Shown: positions 1 to 8,824, counted from the stretch's first letter. The stretch: DNA of 37,931 nt from an uncultured Lachnospiraceae bacterium (GCA_910577655.1 CAJTOW010000025.1:1-37931), one strand, 5' to 3'. Numbers and translations are program-made. The notes: generated by a model from the sequence alone, not told the origin.

Positions 1-139
1 CAAATATACCGCGAAGTGGGGCGTGCACACCGAAGGCGTCCCTTGTGGAGATGCCAGGAATGAATTTTCAGACACACTCTAGTGTACTATTCAATATGAA
101 ATAACGCAAGGAGAGGAATCTCCAAAAAGGGGGATTTTT
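1..139. other. Left-edge sequence, no assignable gene
   Basis: Two forward frames are open from the window edge, one ending at a TAG at 80-82 and the other at a TAA at 102-104. Neither gives a peptide I recognise and both are too short to judge. It could be the tail of a gene lying to the left. Nothing else is supported here. Confidence 0.3.
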
Positions 140-206
140 GTGACAGTTCGTAACATTTCAGACGGACCACCTTCTTGCCCCAAAAAGCGCCGGGTCTTCA
201 CCCTAT
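140..206 (+). repeat. Class B dispersed repeat, degenerate copy
   Basis: A GTAACAGTTCAGA-like box (150-162, one mismatch) is followed by GACGGACCACCTTCTTGCCC and an AAAAAGCGCCGGG loop, matching the copy at 13521-13587. The right hairpin arm is lost. An extra GTGACAGTTC half-box lies at 140-149. It sits beyond the spoIIQ terminator. Confidence 0.6.
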
Positions 207-207
207 A

Positions 208-270
208 GAAAAAGATAACCGGCCGGACCTTAGCGAGCAGGCTCACACGGTCCGGCCGGTTATCTTTTTC
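208..270 (-). terminator. Rho-independent terminator after spoIIQ
   Basis: A perfect 22-bp inverted repeat (208-229 against 249-270) with a 19-nt loop. The stem core is GC-rich (CCGGCCGGACC) and its outer part is an A-run/T-run, so transcripts leaving spoIIQ on the minus strand end in a U-rich stem. It is placed 15 nt beyond the spoIIQ stop codon. Confidence 0.9.
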
Positions 271-284
271 TCCATGGCTGACTG

Positions 285-1097
285 CTATTCCATATAGTCC
301 AGAGGGTCTACTGTTTTTCCCTGGTGCATCATCTCGATATAGATGTTGCTGCCTTCGATGGTATAGTACTTTGTAGGCTCTGCCACATAGCCCAGAAGAT
401 GGCCCTTTTCCAGGTACTCGCCTTTGGTCACAGCAAGCTCCTTGAGCTGGCCGCAGACAATGTTGTAGTCGTTGCCCAGATCCAGGGTGACAAAATTGCC
501 GATCTCCTCGTTGACTCCCGTAGCCATGACTCTGGCATTGGCCGGAGCGTAGACGGGAGTGCTTACCTCCCCCTGGATCACAATGCCAGGGTTGCACTTG
601 TACTGGTCCAGGGTGGGGAAATAGATGGTTGACTCCATACTGTAATCAAGCAGTACATTTCCTTCCACCGGCCACATCATCCTGCTGTTTTCCGTAAAAT
701 CCAGCACAAACGCGCTGGCGGCATCCAGTCCGCTTCCTGCTTCCTGGGCCTGGGGAGCGGTTTTTGCAGGCTCTGTACGCTTGTTCTGGGCTACCTCATA
801 GGTCTGCTCCGCCACAACCGTGTCCTGGTTCCTGTTCTCCACCTCCGGACTTTTAGCAGTCTCGGTCTCCTTGGGCACCTGGGCCACCTGGGCATTAGAT
901 TCCCCGGCCAGGGTACCATTCATTTGTTCCTCAGCAATCATATTTCCCTGATCCTGCATTTCCAGATAGGGATTCTGCTGAGAACCTTTTCTCTGCATGG
1001 TCGCAACACCTGCCGCAGCTACTATAGTCAGCAGGCCAAGGACCATCATGACAAGAAACAACTTGTCCTTAAACATTTGATTGAGTCTTTCTTTCAC
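285..1097 (-). CDS. spoIIQ: SpoIIQ-like forespore membrane protein, degenerate LytM/M23 domain
   Basis: A 270-residue single-pass membrane protein. A short cytoplasmic N-terminus is followed by a membrane segment (about residues 13-32), a low-complexity Glu/Gln/Ala linker to about 135, and an M23/LytM beta domain (about 140-265). In SpoIIQ this domain faces the intermembrane space of the engulfing forespore and binds SpoIIIAH. Metallopeptidase ligands are absent: the usual His and Asp of the first motif read Asn169 and Val173, and the second HxH reads Asn251-Ile-Tyr, so it should be a binding protein and not an active endopeptidase. The start is GTG with GAGGTG seven bases upstream. It lies 41 bp downstream of spoIID, the arrangement typical of clostridia, and a strong terminator follows. 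The family call is firm; the exact ortholog name rests on the spoIID neighbour. Confidence 0.85.
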   Translation of the reverse strand: MKERLNQMFKDKLFLVMMVLGLLTIVAAAGVATMQRKGSQQNPYLEMQDQGNMIAEEQMNGTLAGESNAQVAQVPKETETAKSPEVENRNQDTVVAEQTYEVAQNKRTEPAKTAPQAQEAGSGLDAASAFVLDFTENSRMMWPVEGNVLLDYSMESTIYFPTLDQYKCNPGIVIQGEVSTPVYAPANARVMATGVNEEIGNFVTLDLGNDYNIVCGQLKELAVTKGEYLEKGHLLGYVAEPTKYYTIEGSNIYIEMMHQGKTVDPLDYME

Positions 1098-1138
1098 CGT
1101 TAATCACCTCGGTAATAGTTTTACCAAAGGTGCCTGTG

Positions 1139-2221
1139 TTATTCAGAAATCAGATCAATATTTTTAAAATAATAATATAAAATATCCTCCCACGCCCATC
1201 CATTCTTTGCCATATAGTCGGCGCCGTCCTGGCTGAGACCATACCCGTGTCCCCGGCCCCGTACCACGGCTGTGACCTTCCCTTCCCCCACCTCCAGGCT
1301 GAAATAGGTGGACGGCATCCCCAGGGCTGCCTGCACCTCATCTCCGGTGTAGGTTCTGGCTCCGATCTGGATCTGTAACAGATATCCGGACTCATCCTTA
1401 GCCACGGTCTGGATCTGCCCCTTCAGCTGGTCTCCTGATACAGGCGCCGCTCCCGGGATCCCACTGATCCTGGCGGCGAAATCCGCCGCATCCCACTCCA
1501 TCAGTTGGAGACAGTCCGCCTCCCTGGTGTCCTGGCTGCTGTCCACTGCCTGCAGATAGGAAAATCCCTCATCCCCTCTCCGGGTCTTGCCTGCGCTCAT
1601 CTGGTGAAATAAAGGAAGGATACAGACCCCGTCCTGCTTCATGACCACCCCTCTGGTCGCCTCCACCGCCTGCTCCGCCAGCTCCAGACGACGGATTGCC
1701 GCATCCCGCTTTCCAAACAGTCCCCCTGAATAAGTCCCCGGATACCCCAGATCCAGCTCTTCCTCCAGGATCTCCTCCCGCCCGTCCATGAGCCTGCTGA
1801 TATAAGTCCTGGCAATCACCGCCTGACACTTCCAGGTCTCCATATCATAGATATACTCCTTCCCTTCCGGGATCTGGCAGGCCACCACTCCTGGCAGATA
1901 TTCCTCCAGCTCCACATAGGTACGGATCCCTCCACGTTTTACGTTGATCCGCCGCATCTTTGGCGGCTGCCCCTCCTCCCCCCGGATACTTCCTTGTCCA
2001 GCTTCCGGAAGCAGGTTTCCCGCATTCTTCTCACCGGATGCTCCAGAGCCGTCTCCTGCCTCGGACACATCCCCTTCCCTGCCTTCAAAAGCAATGTCCC
2101 CTTTTCCATCCTTGTCTATACTTCGCCCACTGACCCCCTCCTGCCGCATCCAGATCAACGACACCACACAAGGAAACATGAGTAAAAAAACAACAAGTCC
2201 AACTCCCCACCATTTTTTCAT
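1139..2221 (-). CDS. spoIID: Stage II sporulation protein D, SpoIID/LytB domain
   Basis: A 360-residue protein with an N-terminal signal anchor (about residues 5-24), a Gly/Glu/Ser-rich linker to about 90, and a SpoIID domain from about 92 to the end, closing with the family's GRGHGYGLSQDGA motif. SpoIID is the lytic transglycosylase that trims peptidoglycan glycan strands during engulfment. In characterised members the catalytic acid is the Glu of an E-M-P motif; here the aligned triplet is Q116-I-P, so the key acid is replaced by Gln. The start chosen is the ATG at 2221, which has GGAGGGG six bases upstream; a longer in-frame version lacks a site. A SigmaE-type promoter lies upstream at 2255-2283. 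spoIIQ follows 41 bp later. Confidence 0.9.
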   Translation of the reverse strand: MKKWWGVGLVVFLLMFPCVVSLIWMRQEGVSGRSIDKDGKGDIAFEGREGDVSEAGDGSGASGEKNAGNLLPEAGQGSIRGEEGQPPKMRRINVKRGGIRTYVELEEYLPGVVACQIPEGKEYIYDMETWKCQAVIARTYISRLMDGREEILEEELDLGYPGTYSGGLFGKRDAAIRRLELAEQAVEATRGVVMKQDGVCILPLFHQMSAGKTRRGDEGFSYLQAVDSSQDTREADCLQLMEWDAADFAARISGIPGAAPVSGDQLKGQIQTVAKDESGYLLQIQIGARTYTGDEVQAALGMPSTYFSLEVGEGKVTAVVRGRGHGYGLSQDGADYMAKNGWAWEDILYYYFKNIDLISE

Positions 2222-2244
2222 AAAAAACCCCTCCATAACCATTC

Positions 2245-2256
2245 GTAACAGTTCAG
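2245..2256 (+). repeat. Isolated GTAACAGTTCAG box
   Basis: An exact 12-mer of the dispersed repeat family, without its second arm. It lies in the spoIID 5' region, overlapping the end of the SigmaE-like -10 element. Confidence 0.6.
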
Positions 2257-2283
2257 TCTATGAAGGGATTTCTATCATTATTC
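2255..2283 (-). promoter_or_regulatory. SigmaE-like promoter of spoIID
   Basis: Reading the minus strand: GAATAAT (2283-2277), a 14-nt spacer, then CATAGACT (2262-2255). Against the Bacillus/Clostridium SigmaE consensus KMATATT-N14-CATACAHT this is 6 of 7 and 7 of 8 with exact spacing. It is the right sigma factor for spoIID, expressed in the mother cell. The -10 partly overlaps a GTAACAGTTCAG repeat box. Confidence 0.65.
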
Positions 2284-2299
2284 ATAAGCAGCCAGGGAT

Positions 2300-2318
2300 G
2301 CCGCCGGTTTTACGGCGG
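2300..2318 (-). terminator. Short hairpin after glgP
   Basis: A 6-bp GC stem, CCGCCG/CGGCGG with loop TAAAAC, lies about 30-48 nt beyond the glgP stop on the minus strand. No U-tract follows, so it may be a weak terminator or only an RNA 3'-end structure. Confidence 0.35.
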
Positions 2319-2347
2319 ATCCCCTGCAAATTAATGTATATGTCCAG

Positions 2348-4804
2348 TTATGGCAGTTCCACCTTCACCTTATCCAGATGCCAGATATCCCGCACATACT
2401 CTTCAATGGTTCTGTCAGAAGAGAACTTCCCGGCAGAAGCCGTATTAAGGATCGCCGACCTTGCCCAGGTTTTCTCATCCCGGTAAGCCGCATCCACCCG
2501 TCTCTGTGCCTCCGCATACATGGGCAGATCCTTGAGGATAAAGTAAGTATCCGCACGGTCACTGCTCTTGGTATTCAGCAGAGAATCATAGATATCCCTG
2601 AACTTCTCCGGATCATTGGGTGCATAGTACCCATTGATCAGCTGCATCAGCACACGGCGGATCTCCGGATTGTTATTGAAGATATCCATAGGATTGTACT
2701 GACGGCTCTTCTCCAGGGAGATGATATCGTCTGCAGAGGTGCCGAAGATAAATGCATTCTCTTCGCCTACCTCCTCCACGATCTCCACATTGGCTCCGTC
2801 CATGGTTCCGATGGTCAGGGCCCCGTTGAGCATGAACTTCATATTGCCGGTACCGGAAGCCTCCTTACTTGCTGTGGAAATCTGTTCACTGACATCCGCT
2901 GCCGCAAAGATGATTTCCGCGTTGGATACCCGGTAATCCTCAATGAATACCACCTTCAGCTTCCCGTTGATAGACCGGTCATTGTTGATGACCTCGGCCA
3001 CCGAATTGATCAGCTTGATGGTCAGCTTGGCCCGACGGTAGCCTGCCGCTGCCTTGGCTCCGAAGATGAAGGTCCTGGGGATCATATCCAGGTTGGGATT
3101 ATCCTTCAGGGTGTTATACAGATGCATCACATGAAGGATATTCATCAGCTGACGCTTGTATTCATGGAGCCGCTTTACCTGGACATCGAAGATGGAGCGG
3201 GGGTCAACCTCAATGCCGTTATGCTCCTTGATGTATCTGGCCAGACGCAGCTTGTTCTGGTATTTGATATTCATGAACTCATGCTGTGCCTTCTCGTCAT
3301 CCGCATACAGCTTCAGCTTGCTGATGGCCGGCAGATCCGTGATCCACTCATCCCCGATCTTGTCGGTGACCCAGTCAGCCAGAAGCGGGTTGCCATGGAG
3401 CAGGAACCTTCTCTGGGTAATCCCATTGGTCTTGTTGTTGAATTTCTCCGGCATCATCTCGTAGAAATCCTTCAGCTCCTGGTTCTTTAAGATCTCCGTA
3501 TGGAGTCTTGCCACACCATTGACAGAGAAACTGCCCGCGATCGCCATATGGGCCATCTTCACCTGTCCGTCATAGATAATCGACATCTTGGCGATCTTCT
3601 CCTGATTGCCCGGATAGGCCTGACGGATCTGATCCAGGAACCTGCGGTTGATCTCCTCCACAATCTGGTACACACGGGGAAGCAGTCTGGAAAACAGCTC
3701 AATGGGCCACTTCTCCAGGGCCTCTGCCATGATGGTGTGGTTGGTGTAGGCGCAGGTCTTTGTGGTGACCTCCCAGGCCTCCTCCCAGTTGAGCCCATAG
3801 TCATCCAGCAGGATACGCATCAGCTCTGCCACCGCCACTGTGGGATGGGTGTCATTTAACTGGAAGACGTTCTTCTCGTAGAATTTGCGTACATCTGTGT
3901 GCTTCTCCATGTACTTGGCCACCGCGCGCTGCACACTGGCAGAGATAAAGAAATACTGCTGTTTCAGGCGCAGCTCCTTGCCAGCCATGTGGTTGTCATT
4001 GGGATAGAGCACATCACAGATGGTCTTTGCCAGGTTCTCCTGCTCCACTGCCTTCTGGTAATCCCCCTTGTCAAAGGAATCCAGACTAAAGGAGTTGATC
4101 GGCTGGGCATCCCAGATCCGCAGGGTATTGACCACGTTGTTGCCGTAACCCACAATCGGAAGATCATAGGGAACCGCCAGCACCGACTGGTAGCCCTCCT
4201 GGACGAAACGCTCCCGCCCGTCCTCACGGACTACCCGCACATAGCCTCCGAACCGGACCTCCATGGAATATTCGGAACGGCGCACCTCGAAGGGGTTGCC
4301 GTCCTTGAGCCACTCATCCGGCACCTCAACCTGATATCCGTTCTCGATCTTCTGCTTGAACATCCCATAACGGTAGCGGATGCCGCAGCCGTAAGCCGGA
4401 TACCCCAAAGTCGCCAGAGAATCCAGAAAGCACGCTGCCAGACGTCCCAGACCGCCGTTTCCAAGGGCCGCATCCGGCTCCTGGTCTTCGATCAGATTCA
4501 GATCCAGTCCCAGCTCCTCCAGAACCTCACGGACCTCCTTCTGGGCCATGATGTTGATAATATTATTCCCCAGGGCACGGCCCATGAGAAACTCCATGGA
4601 CAGATAGTAGAGGGTCTTGGCGTCCTGCTTCTCATACTCCTTGTGGCTGGCGATCCACTCATCAATGATCACATCCTTGACCGCATAAGCCACTGCCTGG
4701 TAGATCTGGTCCGGTGTCGCATCCTCGATATTCCTGCGGTACTGGCTCTTCACGTTGTAGATTACGGACTTTTTAAATGTCTCCTTGTCAAATGCCTTCT
4801 TCAT
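2348..4804 (-). CDS. glgP: Glycogen/maltodextrin phosphorylase
   Basis: An 818-residue GT35 phosphorylase, normal length for the family. It releases glucose 1-phosphate from the non-reducing ends of glycogen or maltodextrin, in the cytoplasm. The pyridoxal-phosphate site is clear: the EASGTGNMKFMLNGA motif with the Schiff-base Lys at residue 656. Other signatures are ALGNGGLGRLAACFLDS near residue 113 and the VQVKRLHEYKRQ motif. The start is ATG at 4804 with AGGAGG ten bases upstream. It stands apart from other glg genes and lies 143 bp downstream of ileS, so it may be monocistronic or read through from ileS. Glycogen phosphorylase cannot be told from maltodextrin phosphorylase by sequence alone. 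Confidence 0.95.
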   Translation of the reverse strand: MKKAFDKETFKKSVIYNVKSQYRRNIEDATPDQIYQAVAYAVKDVIIDEWIASHKEYEKQDAKTLYYLSMEFLMGRALGNNIINIMAQKEVREVLEELGLDLNLIEDQEPDAALGNGGLGRLAACFLDSLATLGYPAYGCGIRYRYGMFKQKIENGYQVEVPDEWLKDGNPFEVRRSEYSMEVRFGGYVRVVREDGRERFVQEGYQSVLAVPYDLPIVGYGNNVVNTLRIWDAQPINSFSLDSFDKGDYQKAVEQENLAKTICDVLYPNDNHMAGKELRLKQQYFFISASVQRAVAKYMEKHTDVRKFYEKNVFQLNDTHPTVAVAELMRILLDDYGLNWEEAWEVTTKTCAYTNHTIMAEALEKWPIELFSRLLPRVYQIVEEINRRFLDQIRQAYPGNQEKIAKMSIIYDGQVKMAHMAIAGSFSVNGVARLHTEILKNQELKDFYEMMPEKFNNKTNGITQRRFLLHGNPLLADWVTDKIGDEWITDLPAISKLKLYADDEKAQHEFMNIKYQNKLRLARYIKEHNGIEVDPRSIFDVQVKRLHEYKRQLMNILHVMHLYNTLKDNPNLDMIPRTFIFGAKAAAGYRRAKLTIKLINSVAEVINNDRSINGKLKVVFIEDYRVSNAEIIFAAADVSEQISTASKEASGTGNMKFMLNGALTIGTMDGANVEIVEEVGEENAFIFGTSADDIISLEKSRQYNPMDIFNNNPEIRRVLMQLINGYYAPNDPEKFRDIYDSLLNTKSSDRADTYFILKDLPMYAEAQRRVDAAYRDEKTWARSAILNTASAGKFSSDRTIEEYVRDIWHLDKVKVELP

Positions 4805-4947
4805 GTTCTGATTTCCTCCTCATCTGCCCTGCTCTCAGTCAGGGGCAGTTCTCTGAAGTCTTCCGTTCACACATGCGGATCGAGACGATCCAGGCCACAA
4901 CCGCTCCGGCAGTTTCGGACAGCTGTGGCATCTGCCCTATCCAGAGG

Positions 4948-7900
4948 TTACCTTTTTTCAACCCCTAACATTCCTTTCTCACCGTTGATATTCCATTCCC
5001 TGGAATATCCCCCCATCTGTCCGGTGAGAATCTCATCTGCCAGTACCTCGCCCCCGATCTCATCTCCGTGATCCTTCAGGATTCCTGCAATCCGTTCATT
5101 GCCCTCCTGGAACACCCGGATATGATCCGTGACCTCAAAGCCGGCCTCCTTGCGCATGGTCTGGATCTTGCTTACCAGCTCCCGGACAAAGCCCTCTTCC
5201 ACCAGCTCGGGCGTCAGATTGGTATCCAGGGCCACGGTAATACTGTTATCGCTCTCTGACACATAGCCCGGGGTCTGCGCCATATCGATCAGCAGATCCT
5301 CCTCCTTCAAAACCACAGTCTCCCCGCCAAAATCAAAGGTCAGGGCACCTTCTGTCCGGAGGGTATCCATAGCCCTGTTGCCATCCACCTCTGCCAGGGC
5401 CTTGCGGATATTGCCAAGCTGTCTGCCGTATTTGGGGCCTACAGTCTTAAGCTGGGGCTTAAAGCTGTAGGAGGTAAAGCTTCTCACATCCTCTACGAAT
5501 TCCACTGACTTCACATTGAGCTCCTCCTCAATGATATCCACGTAGAACCGGGACAAGTCATGATCCGCCTTCACATACATCCTGCCGATGGGCTGCCGGT
5601 TCTTGATATTGGCAGTATTCCTGGCAGCACGGCCAAGGACCACCACCTTGAGAACCTCGTCCATATCCGCCTCCAGCTCCTTGTCGATCCAGGCTTCATT
5701 GACTGCCGGGAAATCACACAGATGGACGCTTTCCGGCGCATCCCTGTCAATACTGCGGACCAGATTCTGGTAGATATCCTCGGTCATGAAGGGTACCAGG
5801 GGCGCGGCCACCTTGCTGACCGTCACCAGGGCCGTATAGAGGGTCATGTAGGCATTGATCTTATCCTGCTCCATCCCTTTGGCCCAGAAACGCTCACGGC
5901 TCCGGCGCACATACCAGTTGCTCATGTCATCCACGAATTCCTGCAGCGCCCTGGCCGCCTCCGGGATCCGGTAGTTCTCCAGATTCTCATCCACATCCTT
6001 CACCAGGGTATTCATCTTGGACAGCAGCCATTTGTCCATAACCGGCAGCTTGTCATAGTCCAGATGAAAGCGGGTGGCATCGAACTGGTCAATATTGGCG
6101 TACAGTACAAAGAATGCATAGGTATTCCAGAGGGTACCCATGAACTTGCGCTGTCCCTCCTGAACAGCCTTCCCGTGGAAGCGGTTGGGCAGCCACGGCG
6201 CGCTGTTGATGTAGAAATACCAGCGGATCGCATCAGCCCCATAGGTTTCAAGGGCCTCAAAAGGATCTACGGCATTGCCTTTGGTCTTGCTCATCTTCTG
6301 GCCGTTCTCATCCTGGACATGGCCCAGAACGATGACATTCTTATAAGGAGCCTTGTTAAAGATCAGGGTGGAAATGGCCAGCAGGGAGTAGAACCATCCC
6401 CGGGTCTGGTCCACGGCCTCGGAGATAAAGTCAGCCGGGAACTGCTCCTCAAACAGCTTCTGGTTCTCAAAAGGATAATGATGCTGCGCAAAGGGCATGG
6501 CCCCGGAATCAAACCAGCAGTCAATAACCTCCGGCACCCGCTTCATCTGCCTGCCGCACTCAGGACAGGCGATGGTCACCTCATCGATGAAGGGCCGGTG
6601 CAGCTCGATCTTATCCGGACAGTTGGAAGACATGGATTTAAGCTCCTCAATGCTTCCGATGGAATGCTGGTGCCCGCATTCACACTCCCAGATATTCAGG
6701 GGAGTGCCCCAGTAGCGGTTCCGGCTGATGCCCCAGTCCTGGACATTCTCCAGCCAGTCCCCGAACCGGCCCCTGCCGATGCTCTCCGGGATCCAGTTGA
6801 TGGTATTGTTGTTGCGGATCAGATCCTCCTTGACCGCGGTCATCTTGATGAACCAGGATTCCCGGGCGTAGTAGATCAGGGGCGTATCGCAGCGCCAGCA
6901 GTGGGGATAGCTGTGTTCGAACACCGGCGCGGCAAAGAGCAGTCCCTGCTCATCTAATTCTTTCAGAATGATGGGATCTGCCTTCTTCACAAAGGTTCCG
7001 GCCCAGGGGGTGTCCCCGTTCATCTCGCCTTTGGCGTCCACCATCTGGACAAAGGGCAGGTCATATTTTCTGCCCACCTTGGAGTCATCTTCACCGAAAG
7101 CCGGGGCGATGTGTACCACGCCGGTACCGTCGGTCAGGGTCACATAGGTGTCGCAGGTCACATAGTGGGCCTTTTTGGACTGCCTTCCCACCACCTGGGC
7201 GGTGCAGGCAAACAGCGGCTCATACTCCTTGCCCTCTAAGTCCTTACCGGTATACTGCTCCAGGATCTCATAGGCGCCCTCGCCCAGAACCCCGTCACAC
7301 AAGGCCTTTGCCAGATAGTAGACCTGGCCGTCCTCCTTCATCTGTACCTTCACATATTCATAATCCGGATGCATACACAGTGCCACATTGCTTGGCAGGG
7401 TCCAGGGTGTGGTGGTCCAGGCCAGGATTGCGGCATCCTCTCCCTTCACCCGGAAGCGGACGATAGCCGAACGCTCCTTCACATCCTTGTAACCCTGGGC
7501 TACCTCGTGGCTTGAAAGGGGAGTTCCGCACCGGGGGCAGTAGGGAACGATCTTAAAGCCCTTGTAAAGCAGTCCTTTCTCCCAGATCTGCTTTAAGGCC
7601 CACCACTCGGATTCAATGAAATCATTGTGATAGGTAACATAGGGATCATCCATATCAGCCCAGAAGCCTACGGTTTCAGAGAAATCCTCCCACATGCCCT
7701 TGTACTTCCAGACACTCTCCTTACAATGGGCGATAAAGGGCTCCAGACCATACTGCTCGATCTGCTCCTTCCCGTCCAGGCCCAGCATACGTTCTACTTC
7801 CAGCTCCACCGGAAGCCCATGGGTATCCCAGCCGGCCTTTCTGGGAACCCTGTTTCCCTTCATGGTTCTGTAGCGCGGGATCATATCCTTGATGACACGG

Positions 7901-8082
7901 GTCAGCACATGGCCGATGTGGGGTTTGCCGTTGGCCGTAGGCGGCCCGTCGTAGAACATATAGGTAGGGCTGCCGTCACGCTGGTCCATGCTCTTTTGGA
8001 AGATATCATTGTCCTTCCAGAATTGCCCGACCTTCTTTTCCCGCTCTACAAATTTCAAATCTGTAGATACTTTCTCATACAT
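4948..8082 (-). CDS. ileS: Isoleucyl-tRNA synthetase
   Basis: A 1044-residue class I aminoacyl-tRNA synthetase that charges tRNA-Ile in the cytoplasm. The HIGH signature is H55-I-G-H58 and the KMSKS-loop is K596-M-S-K599 (KMSKTKGN). Cys-rich zinc-binding patterns are visible (CPRCG, CWRC, CECG, CPEC). An editing domain lies between the two catalytic halves and a C-terminal anticodon-binding region follows. The length and overall layout suit the eukaryote-like IleRS group that is often mupirocin-resistant; that is family knowledge, not shown here. The start is ATG with GGAGG about nine bases upstream. It is controlled by an Ile T-box leader (8104-8457). Confidence 0.97.
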   Translation of the reverse strand: MYEKVSTDLKFVEREKKVGQFWKDNDIFQKSMDQRDGSPTYMFYDGPPTANGKPHIGHVLTRVIKDMIPRYRTMKGNRVPRKAGWDTHGLPVELEVERMLGLDGKEQIEQYGLEPFIAHCKESVWKYKGMWEDFSETVGFWADMDDPYVTYHNDFIESEWWALKQIWEKGLLYKGFKIVPYCPRCGTPLSSHEVAQGYKDVKERSAIVRFRVKGEDAAILAWTTTPWTLPSNVALCMHPDYEYVKVQMKEDGQVYYLAKALCDGVLGEGAYEILEQYTGKDLEGKEYEPLFACTAQVVGRQSKKAHYVTCDTYVTLTDGTGVVHIAPAFGEDDSKVGRKYDLPFVQMVDAKGEMNGDTPWAGTFVKKADPIILKELDEQGLLFAAPVFEHSYPHCWRCDTPLIYYARESWFIKMTAVKEDLIRNNNTINWIPESIGRGRFGDWLENVQDWGISRNRYWGTPLNIWECECGHQHSIGSIEELKSMSSNCPDKIELHRPFIDEVTIACPECGRQMKRVPEVIDCWFDSGAMPFAQHHYPFENQKLFEEQFPADFISEAVDQTRGWFYSLLAISTLIFNKAPYKNVIVLGHVQDENGQKMSKTKGNAVDPFEALETYGADAIRWYFYINSAPWLPNRFHGKAVQEGQRKFMGTLWNTYAFFVLYANIDQFDATRFHLDYDKLPVMDKWLLSKMNTLVKDVDENLENYRIPEAARALQEFVDDMSNWYVRRSRERFWAKGMEQDKINAYMTLYTALVTVSKVAAPLVPFMTEDIYQNLVRSIDRDAPESVHLCDFPAVNEAWIDKELEADMDEVLKVVVLGRAARNTANIKNRQPIGRMYVKADHDLSRFYVDIIEEELNVKSVEFVEDVRSFTSYSFKPQLKTVGPKYGRQLGNIRKALAEVDGNRAMDTLRTEGALTFDFGGETVVLKEEDLLIDMAQTPGYVSESDNSITVALDTNLTPELVEEGFVRELVSKIQTMRKEAGFEVTDHIRVFQEGNERIAGILKDHGDEIGGEVLADEILTGQMGGYSREWNINGEKGMLGVEKR

Positions 8083-8103
8083 AGTTCCTTACCTCCGTGA
8101 AAT

Positions 8104-8446
8104 GTGGTGGAATCGAAAAAACTCCCGTCCTGTAATCAGGACGGGAGACATGCCCGCTATACCACCTATTACTGCATACCATCATATGCGTTCCCCATAA
8201 CGAAGGGAATCCGGCACAGCCTACCAGAATCCGGGAAACCCCTTCAGGCACCTGCCCATAAGCCTTCCCCTGTCAGGAAAAGAATCCTGGGCACCTGGCT
8301 GCTTCCCCATTCTTATCAGCCTGCAACTCGGGAGTGATCTTCGGTTTCTGCTGTACTGGCACCAGGCTCCCACCCTCCCCGGCTCGCTGAGGCGTTCCAG
8401 ACAGACCTACTGTCTCCGTCAACGTCTTTCTCTACTTGCATATTCC
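8104..8446 (-). promoter_or_regulatory. T-box riboswitch of ileS, Ile specifier
   Basis: A complete T-box leader transcribed toward ileS. The T-box sequence AGGTGGTATAGCGG lies at 8167-8154. The intrinsic terminator is an 11-bp stem (8147-8137 with 8132-8122, loop ATTA) followed by six U. In Stem I, the segment GAAGATCACTCCCG carries an ATC (Ile) specifier at 8338-8336. The UGGU of the T-box expects an A at the tRNA discriminator position, as tRNA-Ile has. Uncharged tRNA-Ile should favour antitermination and raise ileS expression. Confidence 0.93.
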
Positions 8447-8451
8447 TTCCT

Positions 8452-8480
8452 ATTATATTAATATGTCAGGAAAATGTCAA
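8452..8480 (-). promoter_or_regulatory. SigmaA promoter of the ileS leader
   Basis: On the minus strand: TTGACA (8480-8475), a 17-nt spacer, then TATAAT (8457-8452). This is a consensus housekeeping promoter; transcription should start near 8446. A class A repeat ends 8 bp upstream of the -35. Confidence 0.9.
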
Positions 8481-8488
8481 GGGCGGGT

Positions 8489-8519
8489 TTTCCAGTTCAG
8501 GGGGTATCTGAACTGTTAC
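8489..8519 (-). repeat. Class A dispersed palindromic repeat
   Basis: On the minus strand it reads GTAACAGTTCAG, then ATACCCCC, then TGAACTGG. The second arm is shortened compared with the 9145 copy. It supplies the last codons and the TGA stop of the upstream unknown gene and abuts the ileS promoter. A second partial GTAACA box follows at 8520-8525. Confidence 0.75.
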
Positions 8520-8814
8520 TGTTACACCTGATCTCTCTCACCGTCGTGTTGATCCTCTGGCGATACTCTCTGGCTATGCTCACCCCTTCTGCCACTTCGC
8601 AGGCGTCAGTATAGAAATAATTCAGGGCAGTGTACAGAACATTTTCCCGTTTTCCGCCCAACAGATCCTGGCTGAACTCTATCCTCTTCTTATAGGGAAT
8701 CGTCATATCCTGAAATATAATATAGTGATTCTGGTTTTTCAGATCCACCACCAGCTGGGGCTTATCACCGATTATCAACTTGTCCCTTTGTTTTTGTATC
8801 CGGATATTTTCCAT
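8497..8814 (-). CDS. Small protein of unknown function, 105 residues
   Basis: I do not recognise this family. It is soluble, rich in charged residues, with no signal peptide or membrane segment. The N-terminal half looks like beta strands (RIQKQRDKLIIGDKPQLVVD) and the C-terminal half is helical. The start is ATG at 8814 with a G-rich ribosome site (GGGGGG, five bases away), ten bases after the stop of the 83-residue gene, so the two form an operon. The last eight or so residues (NSNSSDTP) are encoded by the class A repeat at 8489-8519, which suggests the repeat inserted into or replaced the original 3' end. Function is not inferred. Confidence 0.6.
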   Translation of the reverse strand: MENIRIQKQRDKLIIGDKPQLVVDLKNQNHYIIFQDMTIPYKKRIEFSQDLLGGKRENVLYTALNYFYTDACEVAEGVSIAREYRQRINTTVREIRCNSNSSDTP

Positions 8815-8824
8815 CTGATCCCCC

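Noticed and set aside
1..110. A resemblance of the left edge to a tRNA 3' half (GTGGAGATGCC and GAATTTTCA on the plus strand read in reverse).
   Set aside because: No cloverleaf can be built and the T-loop does not match; treated as coincidence.
2378..3490. Long plus-strand frames opposite glgP (also 3899-5071), opposite ileS (5560-6957) and, on the minus strand, opposite the ATP-grasp gene (30823-32187).
   Set aside because: They are antisense shadows of well-supported genes, caused by GC-rich third codon positions; none has domain content or a ribosome site.
4839..4931. A 30-codon minus-strand frame (MPQLSETAGAVVAW...) between ileS and glgP.
   Set aside because: No convincing ribosome site and no recognisable family; left unannotated although a tiny membrane peptide cannot be excluded.
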